64,000 nt of DNA from Archegozetes longisetosus (taxonomy: Eukaryota; Arthropoda; Arachnida; Sarcoptiformes; Trhypochthoniidae), in the NCBI GenBank assembly GCA_018873245.2, contig JAEMBT020000003.1:11253843-11317842 (forward strand), read 5' to 3'. The position numbers and the translations under genes were made by a program. Shown here piece after piece: positions 22,020 to 35,204 of this stretch. The notes under the pieces were generated by a model. It saw only the letters and a program-made list of their open reading frames with translations, made no database searches and was not told the DNA's origin. The number at the start of each line of letters is the position of its first letter. Within the stretch, counting starts at the first letter, position 1.

Positions 22020-24187
22020 GATTTAGTTCTTGTTCAATTATAGTGAAATCATTGGAGGCACACTTTGATTTTTGGCGATTGGCACGTATTTTCAAAGTCC
22101 AGAATACAAGAAATCGAATTCATGTCACATAACCTTAAGGTCAGGTTACAATTTGAGAAGATTTTTCTTTAAAAAACTCATACAAAATCATAACACAATT
22201 GACATATAACTTTCGAAAAGCAATTACCGAAAAAGAAGAAACAAGTCTAACAAATATAAATTTAAGTTCTCAATAAATGCTTAAATAATAATTTGAAAAA
22301 CTTGAAGTAGTACGCTCAAATACCTGATAATCTACGATAGCTACCAGAAGCGATATGTTTCACGTGAAATTTTTGCCATCTTTCTATTATATATCGTGAT
22401 ATTTAGAGGCTTATTTCATGTTTAATATAGCAAAAGAAACAGATTACAAATCAAATTTAGCAGAATGTTGATACCTAACACATAGGGTTTGGCAGAGTAT
22501 GCCTTTTCTTAAGGATTATTGTTTTGAGTATATAACACAAAGAATAACGACTATATACAGATCAATGATTTAACAACAATCGAATACGTTGAAGTTATGT
22601 TTGAGCATCTGTCCTGAAAAGAATCTTGGATTAGATACGAAGCTTTAAGCAACATTCAACATTTATTTCTACCATTCTTACTCATAACAAATACGTGTTG
22701 AATTGAAAAGCTTATACTTTAATAACTTATAAGTCCGTCGAAATTATTAAAATTTTTAAGTCACTTTATAATTTTATCACGATCAAACGCCTGGTAGATG
22801 AGCCAGAGCACTTGAAATAATCTTGGGTTTTGCGCTCGATATGTTCATTACTTATCTATTGGTGAATTTGAACTCTGATTCTGTTTATAAAAGATTTTAA
22901 TTTTCATTCTTTAGTCAAATATATGGATGTTCATTAATATTTTCCTATTAACGCTTTAAGCATTTCCTATCTTCTGTGCGCTCTTGAGAAATTAAAACAT
23001 AGAAAAGGTGTAAGTCTTTTACAATTGCTAAAAGACAAGTTTCTATATTTAATGCTCATATCAAATGAAAAGTTTGTTCAAAATATGTTCAAAAGATCAT
23101 TCTTTAAGCCATGTTCTATTGGAACAAAACGTCAAAGTTAAAGCAAACGTTTTATAAACTTTAATATTTTTTGCCATCAAATTTTGATGAGAACTTAATA
23201 GTAAGTCCGTGACCTGCATCGATAACTCCGTATAAGAATAATTTTTAATTTTATATTTGCTCTTTCATTGTCTGTATTTGTGAAGAGCTCACTGAAAACA
23301 ATTTTAGCTAAAAATATATAAAAATATAAAGTTAATAATCTTTAGTTAGTTGATCTTTTATTTAAACAAATGTTCGGTTTTATGTCGGAATTGCCTTGAC
23401 ATGATATATTATTCTAAAGAAGTTCATGTTTTGTCTCGTTAGGACTTTAAACTAGTAAAAATGAGACGGATTATATAACTTAAATATTTGACTTTGATTT
23501 AAACTTTAAGCGGTTTCAATGAAGGAATAATGACCAAATCAATACTTGAAATTCCATTCATGGCAAAAATCAAAATTCTAGAAAGACGAGAAGAGAAAAA
23601 TAGAAAATTTAAAAAATAAATAAATCGAGCTCTAGGAAAATTTGTTGACTCAAGAACGTTAAATTTCATACTATAAGGCTCGTGAAGTTCATAAGATTCA
23701 TAAGACTCATAATTTATAACCTAAAAATAAGAATTCGACTTTAAGTTTAGTTTAATTTTTCGGTTTTATTCTAAATTCAAGTAATTTTTTATTCAGAGCT
23801 TTCTATCAGAGACTCAACGAATTTAAGCTTAGTTTAGAAAAATTTAGACTTTTCGGGACAAAATCAGTATTAAATATGTCAATTTTATAGGGCCGCGACT
23901 TCGTGTCTAGTAGTGCGCATGGTGTTTTAGTTACAGTCTTTGCGTGAACATCCTCATTAATTGCTCGCTCGTTTTCACAATTAGATTTACAAAAACAGCA
24001 TTAATACAACGCAGAGTTAAAGTCAAAGTTAAAGAAAACAAAGTTCGATTTATTGAACAAGTCACAAACAGTAATACGTATGATCAGTTTAAAATTAAAA
24101 TGTTTGTGAACTACAACTTTGACTCAAACATCAAGTTAAATAGCCCAAAATTAAGGTAAGGGCTTAATCTTGAGCCAATGCTGATCA
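22020..24187. other. Gene-free stretch
   Basis: AT-rich non-coding sequence; the frame at 23944-24159 shows no domain and no conserved character. Confidence 0.5.
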
Positions 24188-24195
24188 CTTACCAT

Positions 24196-24452
24196 CAGTG
24201 GCGAAGCCAGTAGGAGCCGCGAGGACCTAGGTCCTCTCAACTTAAATATGGAAAACCTTAAACTAGTTATTAAATGAAAAGAAAATTCTTATTTTAATAG
24301 AATTGAACTTAATTCAAGTTTCAATGACTGTATAAGAGTATTACTGTTTCAGAATCGTATTGATTAGGCATTAAAATTCATACTTTTTACACTTATTACA
24401 AAACTTTAATTTTTTTTCCTCGCTCACTCGAAAATTTCTGCCTTCTCCACTA
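24196..24452. mobile_element. hAT MITE, 257 bp, with perfect 8-bp target duplication
   Basis: The left end cagtggcgaagccag and the reverse of the right end, tagtggagaaggcag, form short TIRs. The octamer CTTACCAT is repeated exactly at 24188-24195 and 24453-24460. There is no coding capacity. Confidence 0.88.
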
Positions 24453-24821
24453 CTTACCATTGGCCCCCAAACTCATCAATTGGTCATTCATTCTTTTAGT
24501 AGTTGACAGAACATGAAATACTTGCTTTGGCCCCTAGATTGAAGCCCACTTGGCCTTTACAGTCTGTTCCGCGAAACAGAACCATAAAAGCTCATAAAAC
24601 TGCATTTCACAGCTTTATTCACTTAAGAACTTGAGCCTTTTCCATCTTTTCTAATACCTATGATAAAACATTTGTTAGTTAAGAAAACTAAAAGGGTTTC
24701 TATACTCATAGTCTTATAAGTTAGATTGTTAGATTATATAATATATTGTATAAGTAATCTTATATAATAAATAACATTGTAATCATTACATGTTCATTAC
24801 ATGTGATATATAATACATGTA

Positions 24822-25503
24822 AGGTGGACACTTTTGGTGTATAGTTGTTTGTGGTTTTTATTGCGTCGTAATTATAATTCATAATTCAGCTTCGGTATCA
24901 AAAGTTGAATTAGATTTTGACATTCTTAAAAGAATGTCTTACGCTCCTGGTGTCTGTGTGTGGGCTGAAACTCGGTCCGGCGGTATCATTGGCCCTATCT
25001 CTTTTGATGGATAATCGATCGGTTAATGGAGAGGAATATCTCAGAATGCTTGAAAGTGTTTTTGGCCTAAATTCTCAGGCAAATTTAATAAGAATCATTA
25101 AATGTGGTTCCAACAAGGTGAAGACCCCTCACTTTGACAGAAAAATTCTTGAACTCTTGGATTGGTCGTAGAGGCCGGCGGTCAAACGCTGAGATCGTGT
25201 GACTTTACTCCTCCGGATTTATTTTATGGGGAGTTACAAATGAAAAAGTTTACGCTAGAAAATCAAAAGATATCGAAGAGTTAAAATTCCGTATTGTATA
25301 AGCTTTCGGTTATATACGCCATCAGTACCTGATCGCCTTCAAAAACAGCTAGCTGATAATGGAAAGCAAGTAATTCTCTAGTCATAAATTTACTATTCAA
25401 TGTGGCAAACATGTATTTAATCCTGAATGTGATTCTAATTTTATGTCATTTCATTTTTGTACAATAAATTTTGAAAAACTAATACATCAAAAGTGTCCTA
25501 CTG
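24822..25503 (+). mobile_element. Decayed mariner-like element
   Basis: Inverted ends are ggtggacacttttggtgtat on the left and, read in reverse on the right, gtaggacacttttgatgtat. TA flanks both. The interior frame 24917-25171 carries VNGEEYLRMLESV and TPHFDRKILELLDWS. After a frameshift comes a segment matching PPDLF-WG...EKVYA. These are the catalytic-core landmarks of mariner-type transposases, in order. Stops and frameshifts make it a relic; the N-terminal half is deleted. Confidence 0.75.
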
Positions 25504-25688
25504 TATATTATATAATATAGCATATAATTGTACATATCATATATTATATATTATGTAGTCAATTAATGCAAGTCTTTAAATATTTTGAATGAACTCGTCA
25601 ATTGTCATTCAATCAATTTATGATCCAATTTTTTGCATAAATGTGGACGTCATTACAGTTCGATAGCTTTTATTTAATTCATAAAACA

Positions 25689-27365
25689 TCAGTGATCATA
25701 TCCAAAATATGTGAAAATAAGGCCAACAATCAGAAAGAATATTACAACACACCCTGAAACGTACTAATAAACAATAATTAATCAAAACAGATTAAACAAC
25801 CGAAGTTTCAATCAAATACCTGATAGAAGTGATAATTAGTAAATGGGAATAAATTGTAACAATAGATACCAATTACAGGACCAGAAAGTCTTTCAATAAG
25901 ACTAGCTAACTACAATTTAGTCATAGTATTCAATACATTGTTTTGTGGTTATCAACAAGAAACAATTACCTTCAGACTTTTTCTATTCAATGCAGTTCTT
26001 TTAACTTTTAAAGCATTCAAAGGGACATATGGTCGATGAGCCTATCGGTTAAAGATTAAAACTAATGATAATCAGTTTGAGAAATCTGATCTCAAGTAAT
26101 TATAGGTAATCGTGAATTAAATTTTTTAAACTTTTAAAAACTAAATATATTGCTCGTTAGGATTACCTGTTTTGACACATTGGCTGCTGTATATGTAGAT
26201 AAATAGATGATAAGTATAGCATCAAAAGCAATGTTTGCAGCCATAGCTCGAAAGTAAATATTTCCGTTGCCGAAAAATGAGATAAATACTAACAAGACAA
26301 CAGCAATTGTTGCTATGAAGTAATTAGTTGCCATTATTTTATTTAAAAACTTATTGTATTTGTTTGTCATATTTGTAACTTTGTTATGATTTATGAATAA
26401 CTTATAGAAAACACTATTTAGATTTAGTAGCTCTGCAGTTTGACACATCAGATTATCAGCAATTTGTTTGAATCGCAATTTTAGGTAATATTGTGTTAAA
26501 TAGAGTATAATATAGACATTTGTCTGAAAAGATGATGCATACCATGAATTTATTGCTATGAATATAAGCCACAGTGACAGTAATGAAGCATCAAATTCAT
26601 AATCTTGTTTATAATAAGCATAAGAGCAATAAAATCCATAAACAATTACGAATATACCAACTGCTGAGATGGGCATCAGTTTAAGTATAAATGTTTGGCA
26701 TAATTTGCATCTTATGTTCATTTTCCTCAAATTCTCGGGCAATAATTTGTGCCCGAAACCAACTTTTAATGAATACAAATCACGAATAAAGTATAGTTCT
26801 CGTTTTCTCTCTCCTGAAATCATATGAAAATTTGAATTTGTTATAAACTGCAAAGTTACCAGCTTTTTATAGACTTTAGAAATAATTGTTCTGTTCATGT
26901 AATTGAAAGTTCATTTTTAATTTGAACAAATTAATATTATTTAGTTACGTTTGAAAAGCTATCATCAAATAAGTTAAGAAAAGATTAATTACCTATTATA
27001 AAAAGTGTTCGAAATACTGCAGCATTCAATCCGATTGTTGCCATAACTAAGTTAATTAATTTTCTATCACCAGTCAAATAAAATGGATCTCCAATCCATA
27101 TCCACAATTTTGGATCATTTATGAAGGCTGTTACTAAAAATCTTAAGGCAAACATCCAATTATTCAGACATACAATCATCAAAAAGAGTTCGCGTTTTTT
27201 GTTACGCTTTTGATTGCAATAATGAACAAAATTAGTTGACAAAAAGCAAATTGAATTACTCTTGAAATGAGATTCATATATATTGAGTGATTCTATAGTA
27301 TTCGCTTCATAGTACTTGCTGTAAGCTTCTTTCATTTGTAATGTTTTGGTGAAAATGTTAGTCAT
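25689..27365 (-). CDS. Seven-transmembrane chemoreceptor-like protein 1, 418 aa
   Basis: Five exons were placed by splice signals and by comparison with its tandem neighbour: 27365..26993, 26813..26167, 26041..25970, 25909..25820 and 25763..25689. All phases agree (1, 0, 0, 0) and the sum is 419 codons including TGA. The protein has about seven hydrophobic segments. These include LRFLVTAFINDP, LKLMPISAVGIFVIVYGFY, ASLLSLWLIFIAINSW, the pair NYFIATIAVVLLVFISFF / AFDAILIIYL, and a C-terminal LSGPVIGIYCYNLF...YVSGCVVIFFLIVGLIF. Length and layout fit arthropod gustatory or odorant-type receptors, but I do not see the canonical TYxxxxxQ ending, so the family is unassigned. Conserved cytoplasmic stretches between the two copies (YYLKLRFKQIA) suggest selection. 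No frameshift is needed. Confidence 0.7.
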
Positions 27366-28617
27366 TTTGATGAACAGTCTAATGTAAAGTTTGAAATTTA
27401 AAATCTCAATTTTTAAATGGAATCGAAGATCTAGTTATGAATGGAGAAACCCAAATCTAATAAAATTAATTTTAAGATTATTCTCACGAATTTTGGGACC
27501 GAAGGAAAATTGGTTGAATAAAATATTATTAATTATATAATATTACTGTAAAAAGTTTTAATTAAAATCTAGACAAACTTAGTTTTTTGTGTAAAACCTT
27601 TGGAATGAATTATCAGGATTTATATTTTTACCTTTTTCTGGTGAAAGTTTAACAGCACATTTCCTTAGACGATGTCACAAAAGTAAATAAATTTAATAAA
27701 TATGACGAGGAGTTGTGATTCTGGTTATTTTATATTCTTTTACTAATATCGACTTTTTCTTTAAATATTTTTATAGACAATTTTTGAGAAAAATGATTTG
27801 GTTAATGCCAATTTTTTGCAACCAACAAATGTTTACTTTTATTTGAACAATTAACCAAATCAAACTGAATTCCCTCAAATGATTGTTTAATTTATAGCAA
27901 GATCACTTATGTGATTAAAATATTGGTGAGTATGATTAAACTATAAAGAAGTTGTATTAATACTACTAGATTTAGTAAACACTTTAAACATAACTGATCA
28001 TATTACTCAGCAACACTTTTGAGAACATTATTCTCGTGGGATATTTTTCAAAAAACTTATGTCCATAAATTCTAAATGATGGCAAAAATTTTACGAGTTT
28101 TTTAAACTTTTTTATATTGAACTAATGTCTAAAAACACGAATGGACTCATTAAAACTACATTTACTGAAAAGTCATTAACAAGTTTAAGACTTAAATTCT
28201 TTAAAGGTGTGCATGACATAAGACAACCTTCATGTTATTCATAACCTATTTTCTATGAGAAAACTAATTTTCTAATAACTGATGCATATCTACAGCAGTT
28301 CGTTCAATTTTTAATGAAATAAATTTTTATTGCTTAATGCTAAGGGATGAATGAATGCACTTTATTTAAACTGGAGATCATTTTAGTCTAAGACTACTTT
28401 TCTAGTAGATCCAGTATTCTACTCAGGATCTCTCGGATAGGAATAAATAATTAACTATTAATCTAGGAAAATGACTCTAATCATCGAAAGATGATATGAC
28501 AATAGTAATAATTTCTTCATTTTACACAAACACTCAATACACTTGAAACTACAAATTTTTGTTACAAGAGTTCATCTAATTTTCAATGTGATTCAGGTAT
28601 GATGCTTTATTGAAATC

Positions 28618-30238
28618 TTAGATAAAATACGTGTTAATCAGATTGACTAACAAGAAGAACATACACAAACAGCCGCTCACATACTGTAAAATAAATTGAA
28701 TAGTTTTAATGACTAAGCACTTTGTCAATACTGCATATTAAAACCTGAATACCTTATAAAAGTTGTAATTAGTAAATGCAAATAAATCATAGCAATACAT
28801 TCCGATAACAGGACCAGCCAGTCGTTCAATGAAGCCTATTAGCTGTTAAATATAGGGTGAAAATAACTTTAATCATTTCAATTACCAGCTAATTGAAAAA
28901 ATATACCTTCAACTTCGCTACAGTATCCAAGCTTCTATTAACATTCAAAGTATTCAGCGACTCATACAATCGATGGGCCTTCAATTGAGTAAAAAACTTA
29001 TAATCAAACTTATTTCTACTTTTAATTAACTAAATTTTTAGAGCCTTTTAGTTATGGTGCATACTGCTCATAAAAATTTTTAAAAATCTGTGTTTGAAGC
29101 ACCTGTTTTGAAAGGTTAGCTGATGTATAAGTGGCCAAATAAATAACAAGACCAGCATAAAAAATTTGAATCCCAACTGCAGTACGATAGTAGATGTTTC
29201 CGTTGCCAAACCATGTGATATATATCAATAAATTCACGATAACAGTTGCAGCGAAATAATTAACAGCTAGAATCCGATTGAAAAATATATTGTATTTGTG
29301 TGTAGCCCTTGTGACTGATTTATGTTCTTCAATTAACTTAAACAATAATCGTGCATCATATTGTTTGACATCTTTGAGTCTATTAGCTATTTGTTCAAAT
29401 CTCAGTTTCAGATAATAGCTCGATAAATAGAGAACAACATAAGCAACAGCTTGTGTCGAAGATGCGGACCAGGCGTATAAAGATATGAATAGAAACCACA
29501 CCAGTAGTATCCAAATGTTGAAATCGTAGTCATGTTTGATATAAGCATATATCGAGTAAATGCCGTAAATCAAGTTAAACATGAATACTGCTGACATTGG
29601 AATTAATTTCAATATGATTACTTCACATATTTTGAATCTTTTGCTGATTTTTCGCAAATTTTTTTGAATCAAACGATGTCTTTGACCAGTTTGTAAATTA
29701 TAGAAATCCTGGATGAAATAAAGCTTATGCTTTTTCTCACCTGTATAAATGTCATTAAAATACAAATTATTTAGATTTAAAATTTCTCACATGTTTTACT
29801 AATTCCATAAAAGTCTAATCAAAATTCTCGTTAGAAGCACAGTAATCGAATCAAAAGAGTTACCGATAAGAAAGATTGTACGCATTGACGTAGCATTCAA
29901 TGCAATTGAAACCACTAATAAGTTGAATAGAACTCTATCGCCCGTTAAATAAAAAGGATCACCAATTAATATCCAGATATTCGGATCATTTATAAAGGCT
30001 GCCAATAAGAATCTTATAAGCATAATCCAACCAGATAAACAAAATACTATTGAGAGTAACTTCGTCTTCTGCTGCATGTGTTCTTATTGTTACAATAATC
30101 AACGAAATTCGTTGTCATAATACAAATCATAATGCTTTGAAACCATGATTCAAGTTTATCTAAAGCTTCAACTCTCTTGCCTAAATGTTGATTCAGTAAA
30201 TGCCTGAGCCTCAAGATAGGTTCTAACTTGATCTCCAT
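28618..30238 (-). pseudogene. Seven-transmembrane chemoreceptor-like protein 2, frameshifted tandem paralogue
   Basis: Exons match those of receptor 1 one for one: 30238..29864, 29740..29103, 28978..28907, 28842..28753 and 28683..28618. Exon 1 is 375 nt instead of a length leaving phase 1. The reading frame breaks just after NFVDYCNN near 30080 and resumes as KTKLLSIVFCLSGW in another frame. Everything downstream is open and well conserved (INDP, GDPFYLTGDR, YYLKLRFEQIA, LAGPVIGMYCY, YVSGCLCMFF). A one-base indel is therefore the only lesion. It could be a young pseudogene or an assembly error. The direct tandem arrangement, same strand and same exon sizes (72 and 90 nt), shows a recent gene duplication. 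Confidence 0.7.
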
Positions 30239-30244
30239 TTCAAT

Positions 30245-33200
30245 TTACTGCAAATATTGAATTGAACATTTAAGAAAAAGAAATTCATGCAACTTTTAGG
30301 GGATATTCATTAATATTCACAACTTTTAGCATTTCATCACCTTTTTAAAAGTTTTACTGATGATTATTTAGTGTAGTTTCGAAATATTCTTCTTTAATCA
30401 ACTCAGATTATAAGTTGAGGATTAAATGCCAAGCTTGAAAGTTAACGGATAATTTATTGCTTAACAAGGTAAAACTCTTAATATTCACACAGTCTTAATG
30501 TGATCTGACATAACACAGTAATGATCATTTACTTAGAGATCAATAAAAAAAGAGAGGTTTCTTTATAACTTTGACCCCGGCCTCGCAGATATGTATAAAA
30601 TAACTTTCTGAAACTCAGAAAATCATTGAAAACATGATTTCACCATCTATTGAGTTAAATTCCAGATATTTACTTATATTTTCATTTATGTTGTTCCGTT
30701 GATGTAGCAGACACCATCATGGTAACATGAAAATTGCAGTATCATTTACTAGTGGATTATTTGCTCACGCTTTGTCAATTATACTTGAGTCTATAGATTA
30801 AAGAATAGATGGAAAAAACATTTTTCCTTGTTTTTTAAATTTTACTTAATTTTTCTCAATTCACAAATTTATTATTTTAAATGTTGCGTCCAGCGAGACT
30901 GAGCATGGCATTCGAGTATAGTAGATAAAAATTACACATCTAGTGTACTCTTCTTAACTTCGGTCTTGTCGGGCACTATATTTAAAAAATTGAATACTTT
31001 TATCATAAAACACATTTCTATTGGTTTTAGAAAAATCTTTTTTGGTGCAATTTCTGGATCAAAATAAAACTATTGGTGATAAAATTCTTAATTATCTTTA
31101 ACGATTCTCAAGTTATAAAATTTTTAAGTTTTCAACCTCAGGATTATTTATTAGTTTTAATAGACATCAAAGATCAAGGCCATAAATAGAACTACATATT
31201 ATTTTAAGCTTCTCTATCGATATAAAAGTTGTCTGATAAAACAGTGTCTCTCGGCCGTCATGAATGGAGTTGCGAACCGTTCTTTCTCACGTTCTAAGTT
31301 CTATCTCTCGAAAAATTCCTAATAACGAATTGAACTAGAAAAATATAGAAAGTTAAAGATTTATTCACTATAACAGAGCTTTTGAGAATATTTCCTAATT
31401 ACAAATAAACTGAAAGCATGCTAATAAAGAATCAGATGATTTTGCACAAACAAATAATAAATGAGGTTATTTAGATATTTAGTTACGGACATTTTATGTA
31501 ATATTGATATGTCATTCAGTATTAGAAATGTATCTTTATATCTACTAAGGGATGGGTATTATAATTGAAGTTATCTAAGGGACAGATATCAAACGTTAAG
31601 CTATCGCAAGTCATTTAAACGATATTTATATTTCTTCACTTCGGAACTATACTGTCGTATCTGTAACGTTATTTCAATTTGAGATACAACAATATGGTTC
31701 CAAAGAGACTATTTTTTATTTCCATGATTTATTGTACATATAATAAAATACTTGCTCTGAGATTGCGCTTATTTTCTTTTAGGCATCTCAAAGTTTTTAA
31801 CTTTTCTCATATATACAAACGAAGTCTGAAAACTATCACATATAATGCGTCAAACAAACAAAAGCACATGTTTTTTATGTGACTTAAAATTAGTCAAAAT
31901 TATTTGAAGATATAAACCAATAGTTTTGATATGACTAAAGTGAATACGTGAAGTATGTCACATTTTTGAATCTCAACATTTGTTGATTTAGATGGGAAAG
32001 GATTGAAATATAAAATTTATAGCATTAGTTTAGGAGTTTGTAACGAGTCAATTGAAATAATATGCGGTTATATTTATAATTTCTGTAAGCACTGTATGAA
32101 ATGATGAATTGAGAAAAATGACACGTGCGAATTGTGGACATCAATAGGTAAACTGTTTGAAAAATACTAGAAATCGTATTAAGATTAACGATATGCTAAC
32201 CGAAACTACAAAAAGTTCAGTTAATTTAATGAATCATTTGAAAATGAAAATTAAGGACCATTTCTTCACACAAGAATTGGATGTTACGTCATAATGAGTG
32301 GGGTCATTCAAAATGACACATTTGACAGATAATTAGAAGAATCTGATTACGATTAATTTATTAACTGTGACCTAAAGTTGGGTAAAAGTTCAGTCATAAC
32401 AGTTTAGAGTTATTGAAGTGAATGAATCAAACCCGTACACGAAATATAGTGAAATTTATGTTAAGCATAACATCAGATCGCAAGAGATTTCAATTTATAA
32501 GAGAAGTCATGAAGATTCGAATGAAAACAAGTTTAGTTTCAAGACTAGAAAAGGTATGGAATTAAGATCAATCGAATGAGTAATCAGTTAGAAGAACAAA
32601 AATAGAAAAATAAAGATTAAAGCGAGTAAAACAGAATGACCGAAAAATCTAGAATTAATTAACATAGTTAAATCTCAGTTGACTCAGCTTTTGTAATTAA
32701 TTATTAAATTTGTAATATCTTATACCATAGGTGACTAACTCATGGTCCGCACGAACAAGACTGGCCCTTATTACTAAACCTCAAACTCCAGACCTCAAGT
32801 TTATCCCAAAACTTCAATTCCTATACATAAAGTTGAATTTTGAAAGATTTGCTTCAAGTTGTACTAAAACAAAACCACAAGTATATTATGACCCTATTCA
32901 TCAATATTGTTGGTTTCAATGATAACTAAATTCTTTAGCACAGGAAAAGCAAGTTTACTCAAGAATTGTTTCAATACTTTCTGAGCACATTGATTGAACT
33001 ATTGCTAAAAATGTTATCTATTCATCTATTAGCTAACATTTCTGATTGTCATGTTTTTGATATCAATCCATTTTTATATTTGATCTTTAGTGCAGTCAAA
33101 TTATGAATTTTAGTATAATTTACGGAAATAAATAACAAAATATAAAAAGGCTATTAAATGTTAGTTTATCTGTTTCTAAACTTAATGATTGAACAAATAC

Positions 33201-34370
33201 AATAAAATAATTTTATACAAAAACTTAAATCTGAGTCACGAAGGGTATATATGAATATAGTAAAGTTTAAAGAATATCAAAAAGTTCATTGAATTTATTG
33301 ATGTAACTCTCAAATGAAGTGCACTTTATTTACTTGAAAGTGTGAGAGAAATATGATAAAAGTAGAGAATATTGCAATCAAAAGATAAAAAGGAATTAAC
33401 TACAATATGTAGAATCGATGAATCAAATGTGACAAATAGACAATAAAGAAAATTCTATTTTACCATTGGCCCTTCTCCTGCGATTATGGATGAATTAACT
33501 TTAAATTAACTCCTAGGTTCTATAAGATTTTCAATAACTCCTCAGGTGAAATCTCTTGGTATTTTATACGAAAATCATTAGGTTTCTTTTATTAACTAGA
33601 TTCATGAACCAACTTGACACTACTAGAAATTGTCTAGGTATTAAACTTTTCAAATTTACTGAAAGGAGCGGTTAGAGATTTTTCAAAAATTTTAGTAAAA
33701 TATCGAGTTGGAGATGATTATATATGAAAAATCTATGGTACGAAAAGCTTTTCTCATTTACGCTTATAGAATTTAGTTAAAGTTTCTTGCTTTTGATAAT
33801 TCGATATTGTTACCCCTAAAGAACTAATTTTTAAGAACTACATTAGGCTATCAAGTATTTGTGGAAAATGCGACAAACTAGTTTTTGCAGGTAAGATATA
33901 CAGACATTTTTTCCTGAAATTATAATATCTCCATAACTTCTTCAATATTTGGCTCTTTATTTTTAGTTTTCTTTCATTGTAACTTTTATTCAAACTGTTG
34001 AGTATTCAAACTGTTTTGAGCAGTATTCTCGCAATAAACTTTAATGATTACAACGTTTAGGTAAACTGAATCTTAAGATTATAAGCATAAGCTTAAACTC
34101 TTTTAAGTATTCTTTCTATATAAAGTAATTTCATGGAACAGTTTCTTAGGTTCAAATGTGAATAGGGCCACCGAAGCCCTCTTTCGTGTTATATATGACA
34201 ATCATTGATTTGTTTTAAGTTGTCCCACAAATACAATACGTAGCCTTCGGAATAGGTATTTTTATAAGATAACAAATGCCGAATGGAAGCAACAGTAAAT
34301 GTTATTCTGTTTAATGCGACTTTTTTTTATCAAGTTTGACATTTTGAGGTATAGAGAAGAGCATAAGTAT
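30245..34370. other. Gene-free stretch, 4.1 kb
   Basis: AT-rich sequence with no recognised gene. At about 32724-32760 there is a patch (aggtgactaactcatggtcc) resembling a hAT terminus, but no partner end was found. Confidence 0.5.
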
Positions 34371-34372
34371 AG

Positions 34373-35150
34373 CTATGAGCTGAGCTGCGCTTGAAGCTCA
34401 GTTTTAGTTGTCTTCGAGCTTGCAAGCTCGAGCTTCAAGCTCAAGCTGTTGAGCTTCAATCTCAGCTCATTTGAAGCCGATTTAGTTAATAAAACAAATA
34501 CAGTATTAACTGTAAAGTAGTAATGAATACTGAACTGCTTCTCATATGTTAGCAAGACAGATATTAAATTACGTCTATTGGATTGAATGATGAGATGCAT
34601 TCTTGAACTGTGAATCATTGTTTTTGAAATAAATTTCACTTTAAACTGAAATTTAATGCAATAACTGTTCATTCGAAGAGGGAATTAGTGATGCCTTAGG
34701 CCTTAAAAGTAATATTGTTTCTATTCACTGCTTAAATCTCTTAATATTCGAAAATAGGATAATCTCAAATAATTTTGAAAATTATTTTAAATGAGAAAAT
34801 GATTGTTTAAAACTGTTATCAAAATGTGTTCAGAAGAAAGTGGGATACAATGACAAGACTCACAATCATTGATATGTGAAACTGATGTCGAAGTGTCCTC
34901 ATAAACTCAAAAGTGGAATAGAAATAATTCCTTTATTAAATTAAATGATAAGACATTAAAATGTAAATAATGTATAGGAAATAAGATATTTTTTAGTATT
35001 AAAGTTTCGGGCAAATATTTTAAATTTTAACATAAGCTAAGCAGTGCAGCTCACATTTCAGATTCGAGCATCTCAGGCCAAATTTGACAAGAGTGCAGCT
35101 CAACAATTCTGAGCTGCGCTTATAAAAACTCGAGCTTGAATCTCAAGATT
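34373..35150. mobile_element. Non-autonomous AGCTC-word element
   Basis: Arrays of AGCTCGAGCTTCAAGCTC and GAGCTGCGCTT words occur at 34373-34480 and 35040-35148, in inverted relation, about 560 bp apart. They match the arrays of the hAT relic at 6.5-7.3 kb. No coding remnant was recognised between them. The right array sits immediately before the SDR pseudogene. Confidence 0.65.
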
Positions 35151-35204
35151 CTAGACCAATGCTCTCCACTATAGAGGTAAGTTAAAATACAAAATTGTCT
35201 AAAA

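Noticed and set aside
24917..25171. 84-codon host gene
   Set aside because: VNGEEYLRML and PHFDRK identify it as part of a mariner-like transposase relic.
26820..26898. Upstream extension of receptor 1 exon 2 from the ATG 26898
   Set aside because: Comparison with receptor 2 shows a phase-1 intron ending at tttcag before GAGAG; the upstream frame is chance.
32724..32922. hAT element or gene at aggtgactaactcatgg
   Set aside because: Only one end-like sequence; no partner end or target duplication was found.
34373..34672. Leu/Lys/Glu-rich 99-codon frame
   Set aside because: Its end is a translation of the AGCTC word array, not a protein.
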